DNA of 41,596 nucleotides, from contig JAFYOX010000072.1 of NCBI GenBank assembly GCA_017547755.1, forward strand, positions 1 to 41,596. Direction: 5' to 3'. The notes under the pieces are model-generated. The model was given only the letters and a program-made list of their open reading frames with translations, made no database searches and was not told the DNA's origin. Shown piece by piece: positions 7,884-14,710 of this stretch. Each line of letters begins with the position of its first letter. Position 1 is the first letter of the stretch. The stretch comes from Clostridia bacterium (lineage in GTDB: Bacteria > Bacillota > Clostridia > Oscillospirales > CAG-272). The position numbers and the translations under genes were made by a program.

Positions 7884-8678
7884 TCAGTCGAACATATCGA
7901 GTTCTCTCTTCTGCGCGATGAACAGACCGCGCATGCAGTAACGTGCGACAACCGGGTCTTCGCTGCAGTTGATCTGACATTTTACGAACGCTTCGTATTC
8001 TTCTTCCGACATTGCTTCGATCTCGTCCGCCATATCGTACAGCAGGCCGTAGGTCGATGCAACGGTCAGGATCTTCAGACCGTATTCGCGGGAAATATCC
8101 GTCATTTCTTCGAGACTCATCCCGTGGAACATATCGCAGACATGCGTTTTTTCAACGTTAGCCAGCTTGCGGTACGCCTTCAGACGATCCTGCGTCTTGT
8201 AGGAACGCATTGCGTTGAAATACTGACCAAAGGTCATCGCCATGGGAGACATATAGGAGAAAGCAAAAATGCCGTTCGGGCGAAGAACACGCAGAGATTC
8301 CTTTACAAGAACTTCACGTTCCGCCTTTGTACGCATATGATACATGGAACCGAGAGTGATGACAGCGTCAAAGCTTTCGTTTTCGAAAGCGGACAGACGG
8401 TGCGCCGCGGAACAATAGGTCGCCTTCAGCTTATCGGCTTCCGGATTGCTGCGGATCGCTTCCACATGGTCCATGATAAAATCTCCGGCAGTTACATTGT
8501 AACCCAGATTCGCAAGACGGAAGGCATTGCGGCCAAGTCCTGCCGAAGAGTCAAGAAGATCTCCGCTTCCCGGGAGATAACGGTCGAAAAGGGAGTCAAT
8601 TATACGATTTTCGGCTTCAATTAATCTATCCGAACGGGTTTCTTCGGCAAAATAGCCGTAATATTCAAACATATCCAT
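7884..8678 (-). CDS. Class I SAM-dependent methyltransferase
   Basis: 264 aa. Motif I is the degenerate LLDSSAGLGRNAF (~41-53), with an acidic residue ending strand 2 (TAGDF) and the motif IV region FDAVITLGSMYHM, then LRVLRPNGIFAFSYM. These indicate a Rossmann-fold methyltransferase of the Methyltransf_11/25 type. The substrate is not inferable. The ATG at 8678 has GGCGGAG about 10 nt upstream; a second ATG two codons on is possible. The gene has a strong promoter ~95 nt upstream and a TTCACA-rich putative operator beyond it, so it is probably regulated. Confidence 0.88.
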   Translation of the reverse strand: MDMFEYYGYFAEETRSDRLIEAENRIIDSLFDRYLPGSGDLLDSSAGLGRNAFRLANLGYNVTAGDFIMDHVEAIRSNPEADKLKATYCSAAHRLSAFENESFDAVITLGSMYHMRTKAEREVLVKESLRVLRPNGIFAFSYMSPMAMTFGQYFNAMRSYKTQDRLKAYRKLANVEKTHVCDMFHGMSLEEMTDISREYGLKILTVASTYGLLYDMADEIEAMSEEEYEAFVKCQINCSEDPVVARYCMRGLFIAQKRELDMFD

Positions 8679-8772
8679 AAGTTACGCTCCGCCTGCTTAC
8701 ACTTTTCTGATTTGATTCAACGGTGATACGGGACGCTGTTCCCGGCAGCCAGTCTGAAATTTTCCTAACTAT

Positions 8773-8801
8773 ATCATATCATAAATGATATACCCTGTCA
8801 A
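8773..8801 (-). promoter_or_regulatory. Promoter of the methyltransferase gene
   Basis: On the minus strand: TTGACA (8801-8796), 17-bp spacer, TATGAT (8778-8773). The resulting ~90-nt leader contains a small CGGGA/TCCCG hairpin near 8729-8744. Confidence 0.85.
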
Positions 8802-8822
8802 GTACTTTTTCTCCGAAATCCA

Positions 8823-8863
8823 TGTGAACTTCACAAATTTCGCATTTTTTCACATATTTCACA
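8823..8863. promoter_or_regulatory. TTCACA-box cluster, possible operator
   Basis: A perfect 6-1-6 palindrome TGTGAA-C-TTCACA (8823-8835) is followed by two more direct TTCACA boxes at 8849-8854 and 8858-8863. The palindrome is about 21 bp upstream of the -35 box of the methyltransferase promoter. The rest of the gap to 8913 is AT-rich, and no clear terminator for the asparaginase gene is visible. Confidence 0.4.
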
Positions 8864-8913
8864 TCATTTAACGTGCACAAGTTGAACATTTTTACGTGTG
8901 ATAATGTGAGATA

Positions 8914-9930
8914 TCAGGAATGCTTTTCCAGACGGAAAACGGGAGTCATTTCGCCGATCACGGCGCCGGTCATATTGCGGATATTTCTGCATGTGGTGCC
9001 GATCAGTTCGGTGGTCTCCAGCTTTTCGATGAGGTCACGGTTGATCTCGGGCGAGACCTGACGGAGAATTTCGGCAATGACGGGCTGCCAGGACGTTTCG
9101 GTGCCGTCGTAAATTTTGAGCATCACGCCGAGGCGTTCTTTTTTGAGGCCGAAGGTATAGACGCCGGATGCGCCGCCCTTTGCGGTGATATTCGGGAAGG
9201 AATTCATGACCGAGCAGATATAATCCCGGCCGCGGACAAGCTGCGGATACTGATTCATGAGCGAAACCATGCGCGCTGTCACCGCCGTCATGGACGCATC
9301 GGGGAGCAGTTCGGGGCACGCCATGCGGAGATAGGACTTCGCAAGAGCCGGACCGGGGACGGCGAACACAGGAACCCCGCATCCGTCACATCCGAGGCGG
9401 ATATTGTCGTACGGCGTATCGGTAAACATGGAGATGACATACCGGATCAGACGCTGAACGGCGGAATCGGGCTGTTCGTATCCCTTGCCGGAGCCGGTCA
9501 GTTCTCTCTGAACGAGAATGCAGCCGATATGCTTGGGCGTGCAGCCGTGCCAGATCTTTTTCGGTGCTTCACCCGCCGCAAGAGCGGCGAACTTGGTGCC
9601 TTCGTGGGAAGAATACCGCGGCTTCATGACAAGATCGTCTTCCGTAACGCCGGCTTTTTCCATGAGAGAGCGTACAACGTCGGTGCAGTAAACCTCGCCG
9701 GCGTTGGAGCCCGCCATGATGGCGCATTCATCGTCAGAAAGACCGTATTTCTTGTCAAGACCCAGCAGAAGAACGGGCAGCGCCTGGATCGGCTTTGAGG
9801 AAGAACGGAAGAAATAATCGTCGGTATAGCGTCCGCAGGAATATTCCACGCCGCGTTCGGAGACGACACAGACCGTGCCGCAGTGGACGTTTTCCACCAT
9901 TCCGCCGCGCGTTTCGGTAGTGAGAATCAT
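8914..9930 (-). CDS. Asparaginase II-type L-asparaginase
   Basis: 338 aa. The sequence matches the Pfam Asparaginase_II family (Rhizobium AnsA type), unrelated to E. coli AnsA/AnsB. The hallmark RSSSKPIQALP lies at 42-52, containing the S-x-x-K nucleophile/base arrangement known for this family; a GCDGCGVPVFA block follows mid-protein with cysteines typical of the family's zinc site. It hydrolyses asparagine to aspartate and ammonia in the cytosol. The start at 9930 has only a weak ribosome site; an ATG at 9900 (GCGCGGCGGA before it) is an alternative. An intergenic repeat hairpin lies directly upstream. Confidence 0.88.
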   Translation of the reverse strand: MILTTETRGGMVENVHCGTVCVVSERGVEYSCGRYTDDYFFRSSSKPIQALPVLLLGLDKKYGLSDDECAIMAGSNAGEVYCTDVVRSLMEKAGVTEDDLVMKPRYSSHEGTKFAALAAGEAPKKIWHGCTPKHIGCILVQRELTGSGKGYEQPDSAVQRLIRYVISMFTDTPYDNIRLGCDGCGVPVFAVPGPALAKSYLRMACPELLPDASMTAVTARMVSLMNQYPQLVRGRDYICSVMNSFPNITAKGGASGVYTFGLKKERLGVMLKIYDGTETSWQPVIAEILRQVSPEINRDLIEKLETTELIGTTCRNIRNMTGAVIGEMTPVFRLEKHS

Positions 9931-9946
9931 AGTAAATTTATTTCAC

Positions 9947-9996
9947 GGAGAAAACTTTTCACAAAAAAAGTTTCCCCGCCCCCTTTCAGAAAACTT
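9947..9996. repeat. Intergenic hairpin repeat (AAAACTTTT family)
   Basis: GGAGAAAACTTTT, a short loop and AAAAGTTTCCCC form an imperfect stem, followed by GCCCCCTTTCAGAAAACTT. This is the same composite of hairpin, C-rich linker and AAAACTT arm found at 40002-40056, and its reverse complement occurs at 16277-16333 and 40169-40228. Confidence 0.7.
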
Positions 9997-10079
9997 CGGA
10001 ATTGTTTATATTATTTTATATTATTTATTATATAACGGCGGACGGAGCTTGTCAAGAAGCAGAAAACTTCCGTCCGCAA

Positions 10080-10111
10080 ACAAAAACAAGGGATCCGTAC
10101 GATCCCTTGTT
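10080..10111 (-). terminator. Terminator of the corrinoid protein gene
   Basis: AACAAGGGATC pairs with GATCCCTTGTT around a short loop; on the minus strand it ends in a T-rich run. Confidence 0.88.
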
Positions 10112-10123
10112 TCTTTCGGAAAA

Positions 10124-10759
10124 TTACTTCTTGAGGTATGCGATTGCTTCGTCGGATGCGGAAGCCGCGTCGGTGGTGTAGCAGTCTGCGCCGATCTTGT
10201 CGCAGTATTCCTGGGTGATCGGAGCGCCGCCGACCATGATGAATACGTTTTCACGGATTCCCTTTTCGGTAGCAACCTTAACAACGTTTTCCATTTCGTT
10301 CATGGTGGTGGTGAGAAGTGCGGAGCAGCAGATGATCTGCGCGTTGTTTGCGATTGCTTCGTCAACAAACTTTTCCGCGGATACGTCTACGCCGAGGTCA
10401 ACAACGTTGATGCCCTTGCCTTCGAGCATCATCTTGACGAGGTTCTTGCCGATGTCGTGGAGGTCACCCTTTACGGTACCGATGACAGCGGTGCCTGCGT
10501 CAGCCATTTCGCCGGAAGCCATGAGGGGCTTGAGAATGGTAACGCCTGCGTTCATAGCGCGAGCCGCGATCAGAACTTCGGGAACGTATACTTCGTTGTT
10601 CTTGAACTTTTCGCCGATGTTGCTCATACCCGGGAGCAGACCTTCGTCGAGGATAACCTTCGGTTCAACGCCGTCAGCGATCGCCGCGTTTACAAGTTCC
10701 TTGACAGCCTTTACCTTACCGGTTTCAACCATTTTAATGAGTTCGGAAAAATCAGCCAT
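10124..10759 (-). CDS. Corrinoid (B12-binding) methyltransfer protein
   Basis: 211 aa, the standard length for MtaC/MtbC/MttC-type corrinoid proteins. Residues ~1-85 form the helical methionine synthase-like cap (LLPGMSNIGEKF). The B12-binding Rossmann domain carries the D99-x-H101-x-x-G104 signature, where H101 is the lower cobalt ligand, then an S-x-L region (CCSALLTTTM) and VGGAPIT. Such proteins carry a methyl group from methanol, methylamines or methoxy compounds to tetrahydrofolate or other acceptors. No methyltransferase or reactivase gene is adjacent, so the partner is encoded elsewhere. AAGGAGAACTGAC precedes the ATG. A cobalamin riboswitch is not visible; the leader is short. Confidence 0.93.
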   Translation of the reverse strand: MADFSELIKMVETGKVKAVKELVNAAIADGVEPKVILDEGLLPGMSNIGEKFKNNEVYVPEVLIAARAMNAGVTILKPLMASGEMADAGTAVIGTVKGDLHDIGKNLVKMMLEGKGINVVDLGVDVSAEKFVDEAIANNAQIICCSALLTTTMNEMENVVKVATEKGIRENVFIMVGGAPITQEYCDKIGADCYTTDAASASDEAIAYLKK

Positions 10760-10800
10760 GTCAGTTCTCCTTTATTGTGAGAAGATATAATATTGATACA

Positions 10801-10829
10801 ATTATACCAATAAATCCGCCGTCCGTCAA
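10801..10829 (-). promoter_or_regulatory. Promoter of the corrinoid protein gene
   Basis: On the minus strand: TTGACG (10829-10824), 17-bp spacer, TATAAT (10806-10801). Confidence 0.82.
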
Positions 10830-10895
10830 TACGTTTCCGAGGTTTTGTACGGAAAAATCCATAAGAAGAAAGAATGATTCCAACCGTTCTTTCCC

Positions 10896-10924
10896 TTGAC
10901 ACCCGATTTCCGGCGTGTTATAAT
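10896..10924 (+). promoter_or_regulatory. Strong promoter of the leader transcript
   Basis: TTGACA (10896-10901), 17-bp spacer, TATAAT (10919-10924): perfect consensus hexamers. Transcription should start near 10931. Confidence 0.88.
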
Positions 10925-10963
10925 CAGTTCAGACAATTCTTCCAGTGAAAGCAGGTGATTCCG

Positions 10964-11011
10964 ATGAAAAACAAAAAAATGCTGCGGTTCTGTGCCTGCT
11001 TCGGGAACTGA
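10964..11011 (+). CDS. 15-aa leader peptide or small peptide
   Basis: The ORF has AGGTG upstream and encodes MKNKKMLRFCACFGN, a basic start followed by an FCACF core. It lies about 33 nt downstream of the expected transcript start and ends 18 nt before a terminator hairpin, so the primary transcript would be only ~130 nt unless polymerase reads through into the ATPase gene at 11103. That arrangement suggests an attenuation leader, or alternatively a free-standing peptide mRNA. No family is recognised. Confidence 0.5.
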   Translation: MKNKKMLRFCACFGN

Positions 11012-11029
11012 TATCACCATCCGATTTTT

Positions 11030-11060
11030 CACACATCCGTCAGCCGGGTGTGTTTTTTTA
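11030..11060 (+). terminator. Terminator or attenuator before the ABC-class ATPase gene
   Basis: CACAC(A) at 11030 pairs with (G)GTGTG ending at 11052, with possible extra pairs inside the loop, followed by seven T (11053-11059). It lies between the 15-aa ORF and the ATPase ribosome site. Confidence 0.7.
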
Positions 11061-11102
11061 TTGGTTTTCTCCGCCCGTACTCAGAAAAAGGAGTGATGTG
11101 CC

Positions 11103-13397
11103 ATGAAACGACTGAACGTATTGTTTGAACAGCTGCCCAATACCACGACCACGTACGATTCGATCTACGAGGGCGATATATTTGTGATCATCCCGAGCGC
11201 GCCCGACCTCAGCTACGGCGACACCGACGCCGTCTACTATTGCAACGGGATCGCTTTCGAGATCGAACGTCCCGGGAAGCGTGACGCAAGCATCCCCACG
11301 GTGGTCTTCAGAATTCCTGTGGAAAACCTCATCAACGACGAATGTGCAAAGGAGAGTGATCTCATGAAACGCCTGAAATATTACTTCAAACTCATGGAAC
11401 GTGATACCGCGACCTACAACTACCGCGGCGAGGACAACCGCCAGCATTCCCTTTACGACGGGGATATGCTCCTGTGCTATCCGGAGCACGACGACCCGAC
11501 CGACGACCGCGAGCCCGAAACCGTCCGCGACTCCACCTATTACGACGACAGCCACGCCTACACCGTCGAACTGTCAAACAAAATGGCGAAGGACAAACCG
11601 ACCGTCACCGTCACCGTTCCGGCCGATGAGATCGACCCGCGCCTGCTCGACCTGTGGAAAAGTGCGGGGATCGACACTCCCGGCACCGCAAAAACCTCCG
11701 AAGCCGCACGTGAGTATGTACGGGAAGAAGAGGAAAAATCCCGTCTCACGCTCAGCGTCGCCGGACGGAAGAATACCCTCATTCCGAAAATCGAGCCGCT
11801 GTCCTTCGCCGGAGAAACGCTGACCGCCGGACAGTTCGCCGCCATCCGCGATGCCGCCGCCGATTTCTGTCTCCGCGAATTCGCACCGTATATCGACGCG
11901 CTCAACGCGGAACTGTACAACCGTAGCCGCCCCGATAAGGAAAACGGCAAATACTATCTCCACCGTCCCGCCGGTGAGATCCACACGAACAACGCCGCCT
12001 TTTTTGCGCTGTGTCCGCAGAAGGACTATGAAAACCTCGGCGGCATCCGCGTACGCCTTCTCGAAGACGGCGTGGAACGTCCGCCGAAGCTCTGTCTGTG
12101 CATCCGGATGCAGATCCAGCTTCCGTTCAAGAAGCTCGAACGTGCCCAGCGGATGCTGTGCAGGGATCTTCCCGAAGCCGTCGATATGTTCGCCGCACAG
12201 ATCGACCGCAAACGTCTTGCCGAAGCTTGCGAACTCGCGTACCGTCAGCAGAAGATCCGCGATTACCTCCGTGAAAGCGATTATACCGCCTTCATCGCCA
12301 ACGGAAGCATCCTTCCGCGACTGTCCGACGGCGTATCTCCGATGATGAACGCGATCCCCTTCCGTTCCACGCCGGAAGACGAGATCACCGTCTGCGGCGT
12401 CACCGGCATGGGCATCCGTCGCGGCGTCACGATCCTCACGGGCGGCGGCTACTCCGGAAAATCCACCCTGCTCGATGCGATCGCATCCGGCATCTACAAC
12501 CATACCATCGGCGACGGACGGGAACTCATCCTGACCGATCCGACCGCGATCAGCATCGCCGCGGAAGACGGACGGAGCGTCAGGAATACAAACATTTCCC
12601 CGTTCATCAAGTGGCTCCCCGGCGGCGACACGACCGATTTTTCGACCGCGCACGCCTCCGGCTCGACCTCGCAGGCGGCAAACATCATGGAAGCCGTCGA
12701 TATCGGCGCGACCCTTCTCCTGATCGACGAAGACCGGAGCGCAACCAACTTCATGATCCGCGACAATAAGATGAAATCCCTCATCAAAAAAGAGCCGATC
12801 ACCCCGTTCACCGACCGCGTGCAGGAATTGTCCCGCCGCGGCGTGTCGACGATCCTCGTCATCGGCGGAAGCGGCGAATACCTCGGCGTGTGCGACCGCG
12901 TATATTTAATGGAAGATTACCTCATCCACGACGTGACCGCGCGCGCATCGGAAATCTGGCAGAGCGAACATCATCCCGACGAAATCGTGATCACGCCGCC
13001 GGACGTCTCATGGAATCAGACGCGTACTCTGTCGGCGGAACATTTTTCGTCCTATCCGGAAGGCATGGGAACGGAGCGGCTCGAAGTCTCCGACATGGGC
13101 TTCCTTCTGATCGGCGACGAACAGATCGACATCCGCGGTCTGTTCAACATCGCGTCCGATGCCCAGCGGAACGGCATCGCGTTCATTCTGCGGCAGATGA
13201 TGCTGCAGCTGAAGACGCCGACCGTCGATCTCGACGCCGAACTCGACCGCATCTACCAAAAAATCGAATCGGACGGCGTGGATTCCGTTTTCTCCTCATT
13301 CTTCACCACCACCGGCCGCTTCATCGACCTTCCGCGCAAGTGCGACGTCAAAGCCGTCGTCCACCGGATGCGGAAAACAACATGGCGGAAGGGATAA
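11103..13397 (+). CDS. ABC-class predicted ATPase with duplicated N-terminal module
   Basis: 764 aa. From about residue 230 the protein matches the 'predicted ATPase of the ABC class' family (Pfam ABC_ATPase): Walker A GGGYSGKST near 450, a serine-rich signature-like region (ASGSTSQAANIMEA), and Walker B TLLLIDED. The family's function is unknown. The first ~180 residues are two related modules, each beginning MKRLxxxF and containing a YEGD/YDGD segment and a closing TVVFRIPVENL / TVTVTVPADEI strand. The second starts at M88 (11364), which is itself preceded by AAAGGAGAGTGATCTC, close to the AAAAAGGAGTGATGTGCC before the first ATG. So the duplication carried the ribosome site into the coding frame, and a 677-aa shorter product is possible. 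The gene may be controlled by the upstream leader/terminator. Confidence 0.85.
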   Translation: MKRLNVLFEQLPNTTTTYDSIYEGDIFVIIPSAPDLSYGDTDAVYYCNGIAFEIERPGKRDASIPTVVFRIPVENLINDECAKESDLMKRLKYYFKLMERDTATYNYRGEDNRQHSLYDGDMLLCYPEHDDPTDDREPETVRDSTYYDDSHAYTVELSNKMAKDKPTVTVTVPADEIDPRLLDLWKSAGIDTPGTAKTSEAAREYVREEEEKSRLTLSVAGRKNTLIPKIEPLSFAGETLTAGQFAAIRDAAADFCLREFAPYIDALNAELYNRSRPDKENGKYYLHRPAGEIHTNNAAFFALCPQKDYENLGGIRVRLLEDGVERPPKLCLCIRMQIQLPFKKLERAQRMLCRDLPEAVDMFAAQIDRKRLAEACELAYRQQKIRDYLRESDYTAFIANGSILPRLSDGVSPMMNAIPFRSTPEDEITVCGVTGMGIRRGVTILTGGGYSGKSTLLDAIASGIYNHTIGDGRELILTDPTAISIAAEDGRSVRNTNISPFIKWLPGGDTTDFSTAHASGSTSQAANIMEAVDIGATLLLIDEDRSATNFMIRDNKMKSLIKKEPITPFTDRVQELSRRGVSTILVIGGSGEYLGVCDRVYLMEDYLIHDVTARASEIWQSEHHPDEIVITPPDVSWNQTRTLSAEHFSSYPEGMGTERLEVSDMGFLLIGDEQIDIRGLFNIASDAQRNGIAFILRQMMLQLKTPTVDLDAELDRIYQKIESDGVDSVFSSFFTTTGRFIDLPRKCDVKAVVHRMRKTTWRKG

Positions 13398-13408
13398 AAC
13401 CCTTCCGC
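13385..13408. terminator. Hairpin over the ATPase stop codon
   Basis: GCGGAAGGG (13385-13393) pairs perfectly with CCCTTCCGC (13400-13408); the 6-nt loop holds the TAA stop. No T-run follows on either strand, so termination is uncertain, but it separates two convergent genes only 11 nt apart. Confidence 0.5.
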
Positions 13409-13861
13409 TCATTCAAAGTCCTTGATCTTGTCCGCTTCGGATCGTTCAAAGGCGATGATCTCCCTGCACAGGGCTGTGACCTCCATGTCGCAGCCCTCTT
13501 TTGTCAGACGGACAAGCTGTCCTTCCAGCTCATCCACGCCCATGCGGGTCCCTTTTTCGATCATCTGCGCGATGTGACGGTCGGAGGAGTCGAACAGGGT
13601 GTTTATCGCAATGCCGCCTTTCGCCATCGCTTTTTTCATGCCGGACAATTCCTGCGGCGCGGTGGACCGCTTCCGCAGTTCGGCAGCCGTCCGGGACGTG
13701 AACCCGGCATAGCGCTCCATCTGGGAAGTCACATTGGTGACAAAAAAGCGGTCCGTGATCTTCGGCAGGACATCGCACAGGCTCTCACTGCCCATCTGTA
13801 CGTTGCGGTACATATGCCCGAGCAGCTCGTTCGTATTTTCGGTCGTGTGGGAAACTTTCAT
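13409..13861 (-). CDS. Uncharacterised small helical protein
   Basis: 150 aa from the ATG at 13861 (GAGGTG about 9 nt upstream); five more in-frame codons exist but have no ribosome site. The sequence is almost entirely amphipathic helix with few prolines. Spaced acidic residues (SESL, QMERY, DELEG, AFERSEAD) recall a four-helix ferritin-like or DUF2383-type bundle, but no metal-binding E-x-x-H pair is obvious. No signal peptide or membrane segment. It lies downstream of spoVM but is separated from it by a strong terminator, and it converges on the ATPase gene. Function unknown; a spore-associated role would be pure inference from position. Confidence 0.7.
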   Translation of the reverse strand: MKVSHTTENTNELLGHMYRNVQMGSESLCDVLPKITDRFFVTNVTSQMERYAGFTSRTAAELRKRSTAPQELSGMKKAMAKGGIAINTLFDSSDRHIAQMIEKGTRMGVDELEGQLVRLTKEGCDMEVTALCREIIAFERSEADKIKDFE

Positions 13862-13937
13862 TGGGTTACACCTCAAATTCTCAGGATGAACTTAGTTTCC
13901 CCCGCATTGAACAAACAATACATCCATTTTTCCATCC

Positions 13938-14007
13938 TATAAAAAGGTTTTTGAAGAGGTCCGGCGGGAACCGGGAGGTTGCCGAAGCAGCCTCCCGGTT
14001 CCCCCGC
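13938..14007 (-). terminator. GC-rich terminator of spoVM with a repeat-family arm
   Basis: GCGGGAACCGGGAGG (13964-13978) pairs with CCTCCCGGTTCCC and following bases (13991-14007), a 13-bp core stem starting 4 nt after the spoVM stop. On its distal side is AAAAGGTTTTTGAAGAGGTCCGG (13940s-13964), the arm-and-linker of the window's intergenic repeat family. Confidence 0.78.
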
Positions 14008-14011
14008 ATAC

Positions 14012-14086
14012 TTATTTTTTAAATTTGAAAAACCGTTTCAGAAAAGGGACGGCGTACTTCGGGCTTTTCCAGACGACGACTTTCAT
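14012..14086 (-). CDS. spoVM: Stage V sporulation protein SpoVM
   Basis: 24 aa. The peptide starts MKVVVWKSPK and ends FLKRFFKFKK, a short amphipathic, cationic helix with a central proline, as in SpoVM (26 aa in Bacillus subtilis). SpoVM recognises the convex forespore membrane and anchors the coat base with SpoIVA. GGGAG stands 8 nt before the ATG, and a strong terminator follows. Position supports the call: in B. subtilis the order is prpC-prkC-rsgA-rpe-thiN-spoVM, and here spoVM is the next housekeeping gene on the same strand after thiN, with the CRISPR locus between them. No clear sigma-A promoter is visible; a mother-cell sigma-E type promoter would be expected but I could not identify one with confidence. 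Confidence 0.85.
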   Translation of the reverse strand: MKVVVWKSPKYAVPFLKRFFKFKK

Positions 14087-14148
14087 AGGCACACTCCCGT
14101 TTTGTGGATTCAGTACAGGATATGCGGATGTGCGGGAATGTGTGCGTA

Positions 14149-14177
14149 ATAAAAAAGACCTCGCGAAGAGATCTTTT
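14149..14177 (-). terminator. Intrinsic terminator at the distal end of the CRISPR array
   Basis: AAAAGACCTC (14153-14162) pairs with GAGATCTTTT (14168-14177), with one mismatch and a GCGAA loop. On the minus strand the stem runs into TTTTTT and then ATTA. It starts 2 nt beyond the degenerate repeat, which argues that the array is transcribed on the minus strand, in line with the effector gene. Confidence 0.8.
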
Positions 14178-14179
14178 GA

Positions 14180-14475
14180 TTCAAAATATTCACTTGCGCG
14201 TGGATTGCGACTGATCTTCCATGTCGTTTCAGCTATCATACCGGGCTGGCAACACACACTTGCGCGTGGATTGCGACAACGTCGACGGTATACGATCCTG
14301 TAAGGACACCGCTGGCAACACACACTTGCGCGTGGATTGCGACTTGCCGAAGGCGAAGACCCCGGCAAGGCTCTGCACTGGCAACACACACTTGCGCGTG
14401 GATTGCGACGGAAACGGGTCGCCGATTCCCACTTTTGGATATTCTGGCAACACACACTTGCGCGTGGATTGCGAC
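14180..14475 (-). CRISPR. CRISPR array: 4 perfect 32-nt repeats, 1 degenerate, 4 spacers of 34 nt
   Basis: Repeats lie at 14246-14277, 14312-14343, 14378-14409 and 14444-14475, all identical, with a strict 66-bp period. Read on the minus strand each begins GTCGCAATCCACGCG and ends GTGTTGCCAG. The fifth copy (14180-14211) keeps only the first 21 nt in that direction; its other end is decayed, the usual state of a leader-distal repeat. The four spacers (14212-14245, 14278-14311, 14344-14377, 14410-14443) share no sequence and none was found elsewhere in the window by eye. The leader is therefore on the effector side. Peptide frames here (repeated STRKCVLP or LARGLR) are artefacts. Confidence 0.97.
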
Positions 14476-14710
14476 TGCGAATCCACTATTCAATTGTGCG
14501 GATCACGGTACTGAAAACCTTCTCCCTTTCGGTCATACATCGCTGTACGGGCGAAAAAGCACTGGATTTTGTTCCCTGATCGTTTTCTGTCCGATGAATT
14601 CAACGATAAATTCACCGTTCCGACAGATTGGGACATGCCCTGTCCCTCTTTATTCTGTTTTAATACGTGCGAAAGGATTGTTTTTTTCTGTTTGCTTAGG
14701 GTTCGCAGAA
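14476..14710 (-). ncRNA. Leader / candidate scaffold (tracr- or omega-like) RNA region
   Basis: The 235 nt between the effector stop and the first repeat have no plausible gene. On the minus strand they contain a GGGACA/TGTCCC hairpin (14629-14645 region), a long-range CCTTTCG/CGAAAGG complementarity (about 14670 with about 14530), and at the array junction an imperfect inverted copy of the repeat start: GTGGATT at 14486-14480 can pair with AATCCAC of repeat 1 (14470-14464), extended by two more pairs across a single bulge. Structure next to the nuclease stop is what a TnpB omega-RNA or a type V tracrRNA would look like; that it is one is inference. Confidence 0.5.

Noticed and set aside
8823-8835. 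Crp/Fnr site
   Set aside because: The half-sites TGTGA and TCACA are only 3 bp apart, not 6, so the standard Crp dimer spacing does not fit.
14180-14475. Type I-C CRISPR assignment from repeat similarity
   Set aside because: No cas3, cas5, cas7, cas8c, cas1 or cas2 in the window, while a type V-like nuclease is adjacent in the same transcription direction.
14012-14514. Several 80-147 codon frames across the CRISPR array on both strands
   Set aside because: Their peptides are just the repeat read over and over; the 66-bp period is a multiple of three, which keeps frames open. Only the spoVM end of one frame is real.
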